The position numbers and the translations under genes were made by a program. From Williamwhitmania taraxaci (GTDB lineage Bacteria; Bacteroidota; Bacteroidia; Bacteroidales; Williamwhitmaniaceae), in contig NZ_FMYP01000005.1 in the NCBI RefSeq assembly GCF_900096565.1, positions 1-64,000 on the forward strand: 64,000 nucleotides of DNA. The letters run 5' to 3'. Of this stretch, positions 1 through 9,511 are shown piece after piece; position 1 is the stretch's first letter; each line of letters opens with the position of its first letter. The notes under the pieces are model-generated. The model worked only from the letters and a program-made list of their open reading frames with translations. It ran no database searches and was not told the DNA's origin.

Positions 1-60
1 GGACGACAGCGCATCCTAAAGCTCTTTTCGGCCAAGAAATACCACCTGCTGCTGGAGTGA
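1..60 (+). CDS. Possible 3' end of a truncated gene
   Basis: Reading frame 1 is open from the first base to a TGA at 58-60 and gives 19 residues ending in HLLLE. The composition (basic and leucine-rich) is compatible with the tail of a real protein that begins outside the window. No motif can be recognised, and a 60-base open frame can occur by chance, so this is weak. Confidence 0.22.
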   Translation, partial: GRQRILKLFSAKKYHLLLE

Positions 61-414
61 AGCGGCCACGCTGCTGTGCCCAATGGGAAAGGTATGCCCG
101 CGCCTCAATAGCTAGTAATTGAATACCTGACACTTACGGTTCGTTACGGTTTTTATTGTTGCAGGCTTCCAAAAAAGGAAGTTGCAAACCATAGGGGGAG
201 CGAAAAACGGAAGAAGTGACGCAAAGAAGGGCTATGTCGAACCAAAAAAATGGCAAAATATCCACCAAGCAAACCTAAATACGCTAAGATTTAAAACCTA
301 GCAATCGACCTGCGGATTTAAGGTTAAAACATTCTAATCATTTCTTTGTATCCATAAAACTACTGAACACCGTTACACGTTTACACTTTATTCGTGGCTT
401 TGTGTAGTTTTTAA
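61..414. other. Non-coding stretch upstream of the tetR-efflux operon
   Basis: No convincing gene on either strand. The stretch has poly-A/poly-G patches but no tRNA-like or strong hairpin structure that I can see. Its right end carries the promoter of the TetR gene. Confidence 0.5.
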
Positions 415-422
415 TACCTTTG
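415..422 (+). promoter_or_regulatory. Bacteroidota-type -7 box for the tetR-RND operon
   Basis: TACCTTTG matches the TAnnTTTG consensus of Bacteroidota sigma-ABfr promoters. A weak -33 match (TTCG at 391-394) lies 20 bases upstream. The expected start of transcription is about 427-431, at or next to the ATG at 431, so the transcript would have almost no leader. Confidence 0.5.
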
Positions 423-430
423 TGCTCATT

Positions 431-1042
431 ATGGAAGAGAAAAAGGAGTATTACCTCATAGAAATTGGCAAGCTGTTCCTAAAATACGGCGTGAGTGGTA
501 TTACCATGGAGGAAATTGCCACTAGAATTGGTATTTCAAAGAAAACGATCTACAACTATTTTGAAAACAAGGCCGAAATTGTTGAACTTATAATTCAACA
601 ACGTTTTAAAAACGACAATGAGGCCATGTGGGAAACTATTACCCAAGGGAAAAATGCCATTGAAATCCTAGTGCGAATTACAAACCAAATGAAGGAAACA
701 ATTCGGGAAGTGCCACCATTTGTTCGTCGCGACTTAATGAAACACTTCCCGCTCCAATTAGAAAAAATTGGCCGAAACCACAAGAATAATGTTTTTGAAG
801 GCGTTCGAAAAAATATTCTGATGGGTATTTATCAAGATATTTATCGCTCCAATATTAATGTTGAACTTATTGCCAGATACTATGTTAACTCTCTCGACCA
901 GTTTATCCGTGAAGAGGTTATGGCTGGCACCGAAATACCCATAGATGCCTACTACGATGAAATTCTGTCCTACCACATTCATGGTATCGCCACGGCGAAA
1001 GGAGTGACTATTCTCGAAGAAATTATAAATCCAACTAAATAA
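431..1042 (+). CDS. TetR/AcrR family transcriptional regulator
   Basis: A 203-residue protein with an N-terminal TetR-type helix-turn-helix (about residues 8-52: TMEEIATRIGISKKTIYNYF) followed by an all-helical ligand/dimer region, the usual TetR length. I chose ATG 431 over the in-frame GTG at 422 because the latter lies inside the promoter -7 box. The gene is followed after 12 bases by tolC, an adaptor and an RND pump, so it probably controls its own operon, as AcrR-type repressors do; the inducer cannot be read from the sequence. By base skew it lies left of the proposed origin and would be transcribed against the fork. Confidence 0.85.
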   Translation: MEEKKEYYLIEIGKLFLKYGVSGITMEEIATRIGISKKTIYNYFENKAEIVELIIQQRFKNDNEAMWETITQGKNAIEILVRITNQMKETIREVPPFVRRDLMKHFPLQLEKIGRNHKNNVFEGVRKNILMGIYQDIYRSNINVELIARYYVNSLDQFIREEVMAGTEIPIDAYYDEILSYHIHGIATAKGVTILEEIINPTK

Positions 1043-1054
1043 CAACAGCATAAA

Positions 1055-2359
1055 ATGGTGAAAAGAACACTATTGATTTTTCAATCCTTACTGCTAGTAT
1101 GTGCTTACTCCGCTTTTGGTCAGGCCGACAGCACACCAACTCAGCTTTCGCTGAAAGCAGCAATGGAGTTTGCGGTTAAGAATAACCTCACAGTAAAAAA
1201 CTCAGAACTCGACCTGCAAATTGCCAAAAAGAAAATATGGGAAACTACGGCTATTGGATTGCCCCAAGTTAACGGAACGGTAAACTACCAGCATACCTTT
1301 AAAGTTCCCACTGCCAATTTCGGAGGTCAGAATGTTGAATTGGGCACAGCAGATAACACCAATTGGGACATTACTGCCTCGCAGCTTATTTTTAGCGGCG
1401 AATACATTGTTGGTCTGCGGGCTGCCCGTGTTTACAAAGAGGTATCGGAACGTAACCTTCGGAAATCAGAAAACGACATTCGCGAATCTGTAGCGCAGAG
1501 CTACTACCTCGCATTGGTAATGGACGAGAACGTAAAAATTCTTAAAGAAACACAACTTGTTACTACCAATTCTCTTGCGGACATTATTGCCCTGGGTAAG
1601 GAAGGTCTTGTGGAAGAAATAAATGTGGATCAAGTGCGCATTCTTAAGGCAAACATCGATAATACCGTTGCTAACCTGGAACGCCAAGCAAGCCTGACAA
1701 AGAATTTACTCAAATTTCAGCTTGGCTATGATTTGGCCAGTCCTATCGTTTTGACCGACAACCTAAACGATTTGATGACAACTTCCGAGTTTACCCAATA
1801 CCTTGATCTCTCCTTTAATGTTGCCAACAATACAGATTATAGAGTTGTGGAAACTGCCGAAAAGTTGCAAAAACTTAATGTTGATCGCTATAAAACGAAG
1901 TTCTTGCCTACGATCTCAGGATTCTACCGCCACAAAGAACAGCTGAAAACTGCCGCCTTCAATTTTGAACCAAAGGACGTGGCTGGTATTACCCTGAGCT
2001 TACCAATATTTACGAGTGGATCGCGCATATCTCAACTCTCCCAAGCCAAAAAGGAGTATGAGAAAACGAGGAACAATAAACTTAACGCAGAACGCGGGCT
2101 AGTTATCGAATTCCAAAAATCACAAAACACGTTCAACACCTCATACTCCAGCTACCTAACACAAAAGGATAACCTCACCCTTTCCCGAAAAATTTTCGAC
2201 CATACTATGATCAAGTATAAGGAAGGCGTTTCCTCCAGCACCGATTTACACCAAGCCGAATCGCAACTTCTCGATACCCAAAGCAAATACTTTACAGCTC
2301 TTTCCGACCTGCTAAATGCTAAGGCATCTCTTGATAAACTTACTTCAATCCAACAGTAA
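1055..2359 (+). CDS. TolC family outer-membrane efflux protein
   Basis: A 434-residue protein with a signal peptide (about residues 1-22, ending AFGQ) and the long alternating helical and strand repeats of TolC-like outer-membrane channels (LSLKAAMEFAVKNNLTVKNSELDLQIAKK near the N-terminus, a second repeat from about residue 240). It would form the outer-membrane exit duct for the pump encoded by the next two genes. It starts 12 bases after tetR and ends 25 bases before the adaptor, consistent with one operon. Length is normal for the family; substrate is unknown. Confidence 0.9.
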   Translation: MVKRTLLIFQSLLLVCAYSAFGQADSTPTQLSLKAAMEFAVKNNLTVKNSELDLQIAKKKIWETTAIGLPQVNGTVNYQHTFKVPTANFGGQNVELGTADNTNWDITASQLIFSGEYIVGLRAARVYKEVSERNLRKSENDIRESVAQSYYLALVMDENVKILKETQLVTTNSLADIIALGKEGLVEEINVDQVRILKANIDNTVANLERQASLTKNLLKFQLGYDLASPIVLTDNLNDLMTTSEFTQYLDLSFNVANNTDYRVVETAEKLQKLNVDRYKTKFLPTISGFYRHKEQLKTAAFNFEPKDVAGITLSLPIFTSGSRISQLSQAKKEYEKTRNNKLNAERGLVIEFQKSQNTFNTSYSSYLTQKDNLTLSRKIFDHTMIKYKEGVSSSTDLHQAESQLLDTQSKYFTALSDLLNAKASLDKLTSIQQ

Positions 2360-2384
2360 TTTGAAACGTCAAAAGCATTACTAT

Positions 2385-3503
2385 ATGAAAACGAAATTTG
2401 TAGCCATCGCTCTTTCCGCACTCCTTTTCGCTTGCTCCTCGAGCAATCAGGACCAGCTAACCAAGCTAAAAGGTGAGCGTGACAAGCTGAACCTTTCTAT
2501 TGAACAACTCGAACAGAAAATGCTGGCCGAAACTCCAGATTCTCTAAAAGAAAACAAATCAACCTTAGTGTCGACTCAAATAATTGCTTACCAACCCTTT
2601 GTTCACAACATTAAGGTTTATGGACATCTCGATGGTGACCAAAATGCAGCGGTTTTTGCCGAATCGCCCGGAACGGTGATTGCAAAGTATGCCGACGTGG
2701 GAGCGGTTGTAAAAAAGGGACAAGTATTAGCACAACTCGATGACGCCCAATACAAAAACTCTCTTCAGGGTCTCGAATCACAATACCAGCTGGCCCTCGA
2801 TCTCTTCAACAAGCAAAAGCGTCTTTGGGATCAGAAAGTAGGTAGCGAAATTCAATACCTTCAAGCAAAAACAACGAAGGAATCCTTGGAGCAGCAAATA
2901 GCCTCCACACGAGAGTTAATTGACAAGTTTAAGATCAAAGCACCCATCTCGGGAACTATCGAGGAGTGTAATGTAAGAATTGGTGCCCTAGTAAGCCCCG
3001 ATCCTCGCTTGGTGGCCTACCGCGTAGTAACGTTTGGTCAACTTAAAGTGAAGGCAGAAGTGTCGGAAGCATACATTTCCAAAGTTACGAGAGGAGATAA
3101 GGTAACCATCACATTTCCTGATATAAACGCAACCTTAAGTTCTCAAATCGACTTTGTAAGCAAGTATATCAATCCGGTAAATAGAACCTTCATGATTGAG
3201 TCGCCGGTTCAAGCCAACTCTATGAACCTAAAAGCCAATATGGTTGCGATTGTTAATATTAACGACTATCGGAACGAAAAAGCCATTGTTGTTTCTCAAA
3301 ACCAAATATTAACCGACGCTTCTGGTTCCTACATTTATATTGCTAAGCAAATCGAAAAGCAGCTGATCGCCACCAAGCAAAAGGTTACCCTTGGCCTTTC
3401 AAACAATGGAATTACTGAGATTATCGGTGGTCTCAAACTCGGCGATCAAGTAATTACCGTTGGCTACCAAGATCTGGTAGAGGGCGAACACATTAAGCGT
3501 TAA
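2385..3503 (+). CDS. RND efflux periplasmic adaptor (membrane fusion lipoprotein)
   Basis: A 372-residue adaptor starting MKTKFVAIALSALLFAC, with a lipoprotein signal and acceptor Cys17. A short coiled coil (about 25-45) is followed by the biotinyl-lipoyl half motif (FAESPGTVIAKYADVGAVVKKGQVLAQLD), a helical hairpin, the second lipoyl half (FKIKAPISGTIEE) and the beta-barrel part. The frame is open further upstream (to 2316, overlapping tolC), but only ATG 2385 gives a proper lipoprotein signal. It would link the RND permease to the TolC channel. Confidence 0.9.
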   Translation: MKTKFVAIALSALLFACSSSNQDQLTKLKGERDKLNLSIEQLEQKMLAETPDSLKENKSTLVSTQIIAYQPFVHNIKVYGHLDGDQNAAVFAESPGTVIAKYADVGAVVKKGQVLAQLDDAQYKNSLQGLESQYQLALDLFNKQKRLWDQKVGSEIQYLQAKTTKESLEQQIASTRELIDKFKIKAPISGTIEECNVRIGALVSPDPRLVAYRVVTFGQLKVKAEVSEAYISKVTRGDKVTITFPDINATLSSQIDFVSKYINPVNRTFMIESPVQANSMNLKANMVAIVNINDYRNEKAIVVSQNQILTDASGSYIYIAKQIEKQLIATKQKVTLGLSNNGITEIIGGLKLGDQVITVGYQDLVEGEHIKR

Positions 3504-3535
3504 CCCCTTCAATGGCACTTTAAAAGCTTACAGAA

Positions 3536-6500
3536 ATGGAAAAAAAGTTTAAAGAATTCAAGCCCACCAGCTGGGCCATTGAGAACAAGCTCAGCATTTA
3601 CGTGCTCGTTTTCATAATCGCTATATTTGGTCTCTTCAACTACAACACCATACCCAAAGAACAATTCCCGGAAATTGTAATTCCTACCATAGTTGTAAAC
3701 ACGATCTATCCGGGAGCTGCGCCTGCCGATATTGAAAATCTTGTTACACGACCTATAGAAAAGAATATCAAGGGTATTAATGGGGTTAAAAAAGTAACGT
3801 CTCGCTCCGTTCAAGACTTTTCATCCATTGTGGTAGAATTTAATACCGGGGTGGTAGTGGCTGAGGCAAAGCAAAAGGTGAAGGATGCGGTAGATAAATC
3901 GAAGCGAGATCTCCCCACAAATCTCGATCAAGATCCTTCGGTTCAGGAGGTGGATTTCTCAGAATTTCCCATTATGTACCTTAACATGTCGGGTGATTTG
4001 CCACTCGATGTTATAAAAAAACATGCCGATGATCTTCAGGAAAAGATCGAGGGTCTCTCGGAAATTACTCGTGTAGATATCGTTGGAGCACTCGACCGCG
4101 AAATACAAATCGACATCGATATGTATAAGATGCAAGCGGCCAGCCTTACCTTTTCAGAAGTCGAGAATGCTATCAAGTATGATAACATGACTGTCTCTGG
4201 TGGCAATATCGATCTTCAAGGAATGAGCCGGTCAGTTCGTGTTATTGGCGAGTTTAAAACCCTTGACGATGTAAAGAATATTATCGTTAATACCGCGAGC
4301 GGCGCAAAAGTGAAGTTGAAAGATCTGGCCGTTGTTCACGATGGATTCAAGGAACAGGAGAGTTTTGCCCGCTTCGACGGAAAAAATGTTATCACCCTTA
4401 ACGTAGTAAAAAAGAGTGGCCAAAATCTACTCGATGCTTCTGACAAGATAAAGGACATTATCAAAGAGCTGAAAACCAATAAGTTTCCAGATGAACTAAA
4501 GGTTGAAATCTCTGGTGATCAATCTAAGTATACTCGGACTACGCTTACTGATCTGAACAACACCATTATTATTGGTTTTATTCTGGTAGTAATTGTGCTG
4601 ATGTTCTTCATGGGTATTATGAATTCCCTCTTTGTTGGACTATCGATTCCCCTGTCCATGGCTTTGGCCTATATTATTATGCCATACATCGGGTTTACCA
4701 TGAACATGTTGGTAATGTTCGCATTCCTCTTTGCTCTGGGAATCGTGGTGGATGACGCTATTGTGGTAATTGAAAACACCCACCGGGTTTTCATGAAAAA
4801 ACAGATGGACATTGCAACCGCTGCAAAATTTGCAGCAGGCGAGGTTTTTGCCCCAATTCTTTCCGGCACGCTCACTACTCTGGCTCCATTTTTCCCATTA
4901 GCTTTCTGGCCAGGTGTTGTGGGAAAATTCATGTATTTTATACCGGTTACGCTTATAATTACACTTTTCGCTTCACTTTTGGTGGCCTATTTAATCAACC
5001 CAGTTTTTGCCATCGATTTTATGAAGCACGATGAGGAGGAACGACCTACACCGCTTAAAAAACTATACTATATATGTGCAGGCATTGCGGTAGTTGCTAT
5101 TCCATTCTACCTCAATAATTTGAATGCTATTGCAAACCTTCTCATTTTTGTATCTATTTCAATTTTCCTTCATAATATTTATGGATACAAAGTGTTGCGT
5201 AAGTTTCAACACCACTTTATACCAGCCATGATGCGACGCTACGAGGCACTACTTGTATACGTACTACACGGCCGTCGACCATATTGGCTATTCTCTGGAA
5301 TGGTTGGTCTGTTTTTCATTACAATGGTTATCACCAACTTTTTCCCTCTTAAGGTTGTTTTCTTCCCCGAAAATGAACCCAATAACGTAATCACCTATAT
5401 TAAAATGCCCATTGGAACCCAAATTGCAGTAACCGATTCGGTTGCCAAGTTGGTTGAGCAAAAAATTAAGCACGTTATTGGTGATGACAATAAGGTAGTG
5501 GAATCAATTATTACCAATGTAGCCTTTGGTGCCTCTGAAGATCAATTCGACAACTCCACCAAAGTTTCCCACCTGGCAAAAGTCTCCGTAAATTTTGTAG
5601 AATTCCAAAAGCGTCTGGGAATCAACACCTCTGATTACTTGACTAAAATTAGAGATGTGGTTAAAGATATACCCGGTGCTGAAATTGTTGTCGACAAAAA
5701 CAAAAATGGTCCACCAGTTGGTAAGCCAATCAATATTGAACTTGCTAGCGAAGACCTCGATTTGTTGGTCGAAACATCAAGCAAGTTGAAACGCTACCTC
5801 GACTCGCTTAGTATTGATGGCGTTGAAGAGTTAAAATCGGACTTTGCTGCTTCAAAACCCGAGTTACTCATAACCCTCGATAGGGAAAGAGCGAACCTCG
5901 AAGGCATCTCTGCGGGGATGGTGGGTGGCCAAATTCGCACAGCCCTGCTGGGTAGTGAAATTTCAAAATTTAGGGAGGGAGAGGATCAATACCCCATTAT
6001 GCTTCGGTTTTCCGAATACCAGCGCAAGGATGTGGAACAATTAATCAACCTCAGCATAACCTACCGAGATATGAACTCGGGAACACTACGCCAAATTCCC
6101 CTCTCGGCTGTGGCAAAGGTTGAATACAGAAACAGTTACGGGCAAATCAATCGCCTAAACTTAAAGCGAGTAATCACCCTAACATCTAACGTACTTGATG
6201 GTTATACGGCGAATGAAATCAATGCACAGATTAAAAAGGCCATCCCTAACTTTTCCAAGTCCACTGCCGTTGAAATAAGAATGACTGGCGAACAGGAAGA
6301 TCAGGCCGAAACTGTAGCCTTTCTTTCCAAAGCAATGCTCTTCGCACTGTTCCTGATCCTATTCATCCTCATCAACCAGTTTGGATCCTTCAGTAAAATG
6401 GCTATAATCTTGTTAGAAGTTGTTTTTAGTATCATTGGGGTTCTATTGGGCTATGTATTCTTTGGAATGACCGTATCGGTAATTATGACGGGTCTTGGCA

Positions 6501-6910
6501 TTGTGGCTCTTGCGGGTATTGTCGTTCGAAACGGTATCCTTTTAGTGGAGTTTACCGATGTGCTAAAAGACCAAGGCATGAAAACGAGGGCCGCCATTAT
6601 TGAAGCAGGGAAAACTAGAATCATTCCTGTTATTCTAACAGCAGCCGCAACGGTTCTCGGGCTAATTCCGCTCGCCGTTGGTTTTAACATTGATTTTGTT
6701 GGTCTCTTTTCCTCGTTCCAACCACACATTCACTTTGGTGGCGATAACGTTAAGTTTTTCGGACTGTTGGCCTGGACAATTATTTTCGGGTTAACCTTTG
6801 CAACATTCCTTACTTTGGTTCTCATTCCATCTATGTACTTCATGATTTACGTTCGGGAGGTAAAGGCAAAGCGCCGCTCTTGGGCAAGAAAATTCAAGAA
6901 AAACAAGTAG
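3536..6910 (+). CDS. RND family efflux permease (AcrB-like)
   Basis: A 1124-residue inner-membrane proton-driven exporter. TM1 is at about 19-37; TM2-TM6 follow the first periplasmic loop; TM4 carries the paired acidic residues (GIVVDDAIVVIEN, about 406-407) needed for proton relay. The second half repeats the pattern, including the typical GIVVRNGILLVEF segment. Between TM6 and the next loop (about residues 500-560) there are two extra hydrophobic stretches absent from E. coli AcrB, which makes the protein longer than the usual 1030-1050 residues. Last gene of the tetR operon, closed by a terminator. The substrate class (drug, bile acid, lipid) cannot be told. Confidence 0.92.
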   Translation: MEKKFKEFKPTSWAIENKLSIYVLVFIIAIFGLFNYNTIPKEQFPEIVIPTIVVNTIYPGAAPADIENLVTRPIEKNIKGINGVKKVTSRSVQDFSSIVVEFNTGVVVAEAKQKVKDAVDKSKRDLPTNLDQDPSVQEVDFSEFPIMYLNMSGDLPLDVIKKHADDLQEKIEGLSEITRVDIVGALDREIQIDIDMYKMQAASLTFSEVENAIKYDNMTVSGGNIDLQGMSRSVRVIGEFKTLDDVKNIIVNTASGAKVKLKDLAVVHDGFKEQESFARFDGKNVITLNVVKKSGQNLLDASDKIKDIIKELKTNKFPDELKVEISGDQSKYTRTTLTDLNNTIIIGFILVVIVLMFFMGIMNSLFVGLSIPLSMALAYIIMPYIGFTMNMLVMFAFLFALGIVVDDAIVVIENTHRVFMKKQMDIATAAKFAAGEVFAPILSGTLTTLAPFFPLAFWPGVVGKFMYFIPVTLIITLFASLLVAYLINPVFAIDFMKHDEEERPTPLKKLYYICAGIAVVAIPFYLNNLNAIANLLIFVSISIFLHNIYGYKVLRKFQHHFIPAMMRRYEALLVYVLHGRRPYWLFSGMVGLFFITMVITNFFPLKVVFFPENEPNNVITYIKMPIGTQIAVTDSVAKLVEQKIKHVIGDDNKVVESIITNVAFGASEDQFDNSTKVSHLAKVSVNFVEFQKRLGINTSDYLTKIRDVVKDIPGAEIVVDKNKNGPPVGKPINIELASEDLDLLVETSSKLKRYLDSLSIDGVEELKSDFAASKPELLITLDRERANLEGISAGMVGGQIRTALLGSEISKFREGEDQYPIMLRFSEYQRKDVEQLINLSITYRDMNSGTLRQIPLSAVAKVEYRNSYGQINRLNLKRVITLTSNVLDGYTANEINAQIKKAIPNFSKSTAVEIRMTGEQEDQAETVAFLSKAMLFALFLILFILINQFGSFSKMAIILLEVVFSIIGVLLGYVFFGMTVSVIMTGLGIVALAGIVVRNGILLVEFTDVLKDQGMKTRAAIIEAGKTRIIPVILTAAATVLGLIPLAVGFNIDFVGLFSSFQPHIHFGGDNVKFFGLLAWTIIFGLTFATFLTLVLIPSMYFMIYVREVKAKRRSWARKFKKNK

Positions 6911-6917
6911 TAAAAAA

Positions 6918-6939
6918 GGCGCCGATGGCGCCTTTTTTT
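6918..6939. terminator. Bidirectional intrinsic terminator between RND permease and hemW
   Basis: GGCGCC-gat-GGCGCC hairpin (6918-6923 and 6927-6932) with an A run on the left and a T run (6933-6939) on the right, so it works for both converging genes. The T run merges with the hemW stop codon. Confidence 0.9.
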
Positions 6940-8059
6940 ATTCCATTAATTCAGATATAATACCATCCGAAATCAGCCATTTCTCTTCGGAAATTATCCA
7001 ACCAAATTCCATCCTCTTGAGTAATCCCTTACTCTCCATTTCCTTGGCTTGCTTTTCAAACCAGCTTTGCTGTATTGTAGCCACAAGAGCCATCTCTTCG
7101 TTAAGAAGCCCCCGTTTGGTGCGTAGCCGGGTAAGAATTAACTCGTTGTAACGATCCTTCTCCGTAAGAAACTCCTCCTCGAACCACTTATCACCGGTTA
7201 CAACTGCTCGACAATATTTCTCTATACTTGAAACGTTCCACTGGCGGCTTATCCCATTAAACGAATGGGCCGATGGCCCAAGTCCAAGATATCTTTCTCC
7301 AAACCAATAGGACGAATTGTGTCGGGAGTGGAAACCAGGTTTGCAAAAATTGGACAGTTCATAGTGTTCATAACCGTTACCACTTAACGCATTGGTTAAA
7401 TATTGATAATTCTCGGCACTCTCATCATCATCAATTGGTTTAAACGTGCCCTTTTGCTGCCGCTTATAGAATACAGAACCTTGCTCCACCATCAGCTGAT
7501 ACGCTGATATATGCTCAATACCAAGACTTACCATTGTCGCAATGTTTCGTTTCCATTGCTCGCTCGTCAATCCCGGAAAACCATAAATGAGATCGGCCGA
7601 AATATTCAAAAAGCCGGCATTTCGAGCATTTTCAATCGCTTGTATGGCAGCAATCGCTGTATGCTTTCTTCCAAAATAGATTAAATGCTCATCATTAAAA
7701 GATTGTATACCTATACTCAATCGGTTTATCCCTAACACCCTTAACTCTTTTAAATATTCCGGGGTAAGATCTTCAGGGTTCGCCTCAAGCGTTATTTCTA
7801 CTGCTGGGCTGACCTCAAACTGCTGATTTAACTTATCAAGTATTCGACCAAGTTCTTCGCTGGATAGGGTAGATGGAGTTCCTCCACCAAAATAGATGGT
7901 TTGAATGGATGAATCATCTAGGTATCCGTGGCGATAACCGATTTCGGCCACAATGGCATCAACCAACTCCAAGCGCCTTGCAAGCGATGCCACTGAATAA
8001 AAGTCGCAATAGAGGCATTTATGCCTACAAAAGGGGATGTGTATGTATATGCCGGCCAT
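6938..8059 (-). CDS. hemW: Radical SAM heme chaperone HemW
   Basis: A 373-residue radical SAM enzyme with the cluster motif CX3CX2CDF (Cys11, Cys15, Cys18) and the SAM-binding GGGTPS. The residue two places after the third Cys is F; HemN (true coproporphyrinogen dehydrogenase) has a fourth Cys there, so this is the HemW type, which binds and delivers heme. C-terminal HemN-like domain present; full length. The gene is on the - strand, co-directional with a fork leaving the proposed origin to the left. Confidence 0.9.
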   Translation of the reverse strand: MAGIYIHIPFCRHKCLYCDFYSVASLARRLELVDAIVAEIGYRHGYLDDSSIQTIYFGGGTPSTLSSEELGRILDKLNQQFEVSPAVEITLEANPEDLTPEYLKELRVLGINRLSIGIQSFNDEHLIYFGRKHTAIAAIQAIENARNAGFLNISADLIYGFPGLTSEQWKRNIATMVSLGIEHISAYQLMVEQGSVFYKRQQKGTFKPIDDDESAENYQYLTNALSGNGYEHYELSNFCKPGFHSRHNSSYWFGERYLGLGPSAHSFNGISRQWNVSSIEKYCRAVVTGDKWFEEEFLTEKDRYNELILTRLRTKRGLLNEEMALVATIQQSWFEKQAKEMESKGLLKRMEFGWIISEEKWLISDGIISELME

Positions 8060-8117
8060 GTATGTAGCGTCGTAAGCAAAAAGTTTATATATTCATGCAC
8101 TGAAATCTACTACTGCA

Positions 8118-8504
8118 ATGTTCAAATACTTCTGGAAAACCTACCTGTGGGGAACATTTATTCTAATTATTTGCGGCATACCCGGAGATGAGTTGGATCG
8201 TTTTAAGATTGTTATTATTCCCTATCTCGATAAGATGGTACACCTTGTGCTTTACTTCATCTTCGCAACTTTTTTGTTCTCGGGGTTTACCCATTACTAT
8301 GCAAGCCACCACAAAAAGGCCAGAACCTTTATTTACGGTTCTGCCATTGCCCTGGGATACGGAATTCTAATCGAACTCTTGCAGTTTTCCGTCTTTTCGC
8401 ATCGCTCATTCGAAATTCTTGATATTGCAAGTAATATTATTGGAATAGTTGCGGCACTAGCAAGTTATCCGGCCATACACCGACTCACCGAAGAAACGTT
8501 GTAA
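8118..8504 (+). CDS. VanZ-like family membrane protein
   Basis: A 128-residue protein with about four membrane helices and the VanZ-family pattern (DKMVHLVLYFIFATF ... GILIELLQ ... RSFEILDIASNIIGIVAA). The conserved D, H and E positions of the family are visible. VanZ-like proteins are linked to envelope or glycopeptide traits, but the molecular role is unknown. Divergent from hemW (58 bases) and convergent with rpiB, with only 1 base between the stops. Confidence 0.8.
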   Translation: MFKYFWKTYLWGTFILIICGIPGDELDRFKIVIIPYLDKMVHLVLYFIFATFLFSGFTHYYASHHKKARTFIYGSAIALGYGILIELLQFSVFSHRSFEILDIASNIIGIVAALASYPAIHRLTEETL

Positions 8505-8505
8505 C

Positions 8506-8946
8506 CTATCTTACCGCTATTTTATCTATCCGTTTCTGGTGGCGTCCGCCCTCAAATTCGGTAGAAAGGAACATGTCCACTATTTCCTTTGCGGTATCAA
8601 GAGATATAAACCGTGCAGGCAAAGAACACGCATTCGCATTGTTATGCAACCTCGCTAATACTGCAATCTCGCCAGTCCAGCAAAGTGCGGCCCTCACGCC
8701 TTGATGTTTGTTCATGGTCATATTAATGCCATTCCCACTTCCACAAATCGAAATTCCGTAATCTACGGTTTTGCTCTCCACTGCCGATGCCAATGGATGG
8801 GCAAAATCAGGATAATCTACACTCTCGCTGGAGTTGGTTCCAAAATCACTTACCGAATATCCCTTTTCCTGAAGGTATTTACTTAATGCCTCTTTCATCT
8901 CGTAGCCAGCGTGATCGCAAGCCATTCCAAGTTTACATGGTTTCAT
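8506..8946 (-). CDS. rpiB: Ribose-5-phosphate isomerase B
   Basis: A 146-residue protein with the RpiB/LacAB fold signatures ACDHAGYEMK near the N-terminus and the catalytic-Cys segment YGISICGSGNGINM. It interconverts ribose 5-phosphate and ribulose 5-phosphate in the pentose phosphate pathway. The start MKPCKLGMACDHAG at 8946 fits the family length; the open frame extends upstream to 9033, but that extension is not RpiB-like. It borders the proposed replication origin. Confidence 0.93.
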   Translation of the reverse strand: MKPCKLGMACDHAGYEMKEALSKYLQEKGYSVSDFGTNSSESVDYPDFAHPLASAVESKTVDYGISICGSGNGINMTMNKHQGVRAALCWTGEIAVLARLHNNANACSLPARFISLDTAKEIVDMFLSTEFEGGRHQKRIDKIAVR

Positions 8947-9511
8947 CTTTCCAATTATTTGTAGTGACGTGTATGTTCTAGTCTCAATTATGGTCAACAA
9001 AATTAGCATTTGTTTCGCTAAAAATAATGGCATTGAGTGTAATTCCCAATCATAGTGATAAATCCAAGGTTATTAACAATTCGTATCCCAACGTTTTTTT
9101 CTGTTCACCAGTGCACCAAAACTGTTGATAAATTGTTGGTCATTTATCCATAAATATTTCGGTGCAACTCTTGACTGGTATCTTCTTTTAGTGCAAGCAA
9201 ACTTTAGGTAATACGAGTCAAGAGAAAAGTATCAGAATTTATTGTAGATAAGTGAACATCCTGTTAACAGTAAAACGCAGCGCTAAGAATCCAAACTTAT
9301 CAACGATTGGAGTTATCAACAGTTGTTAAAAACAATTGTAACCCACTGTCCAATAACACAAACATCACTTATCCTATTGTTAATACTATGTTTTTTGATT
9401 TTTAATGCCCAATTTTGCAACGGTTATAGCAATTATTTTTCAACCAAGCTAACCGACTAACATTACCATCACGTTTTAAATCTTTAAGAAAAAACATAAA
9501 AATAATATAAC
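8947..9511. other. Candidate chromosomal replication origin (oriC)
   Basis: A 565-base gene-free stretch. It holds 9-mers one base from the standard DnaA box TTATCCACA: TTATCAACA (9123-9131, - strand; 9313-9321, + strand), TTATCCATA (9144-9152, +) and TTATCTACA (9243-9251, -). Looser copies are at 9297-9305 (TTATCAACG), 9070-9078 (TTATTAACA) and 9369-9377. An AT-rich segment (about 9470-9511) next to nadA could be the unwinding element. Counts by eye show + strand C>G to the left (3601-3660: G7, C17; 7681-7740: G5, C15) and G>C to the right (12001-12060: G15, C6; 16561-16620: G15, C4), also inside - strand genes (51061-51120: G11, C8). No dnaA gene is present, which is common enough not to exclude an origin. 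Confidence 0.6.
8998..9005 (-). promoter_or_regulatory. Possible -7 box for rpiB
   Basis: On the - strand this reads TAATTTTG, a match to TAnnTTTG, about 50 bases upstream of the rpiB start. No clear -33 element was found. Confidence 0.35.
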
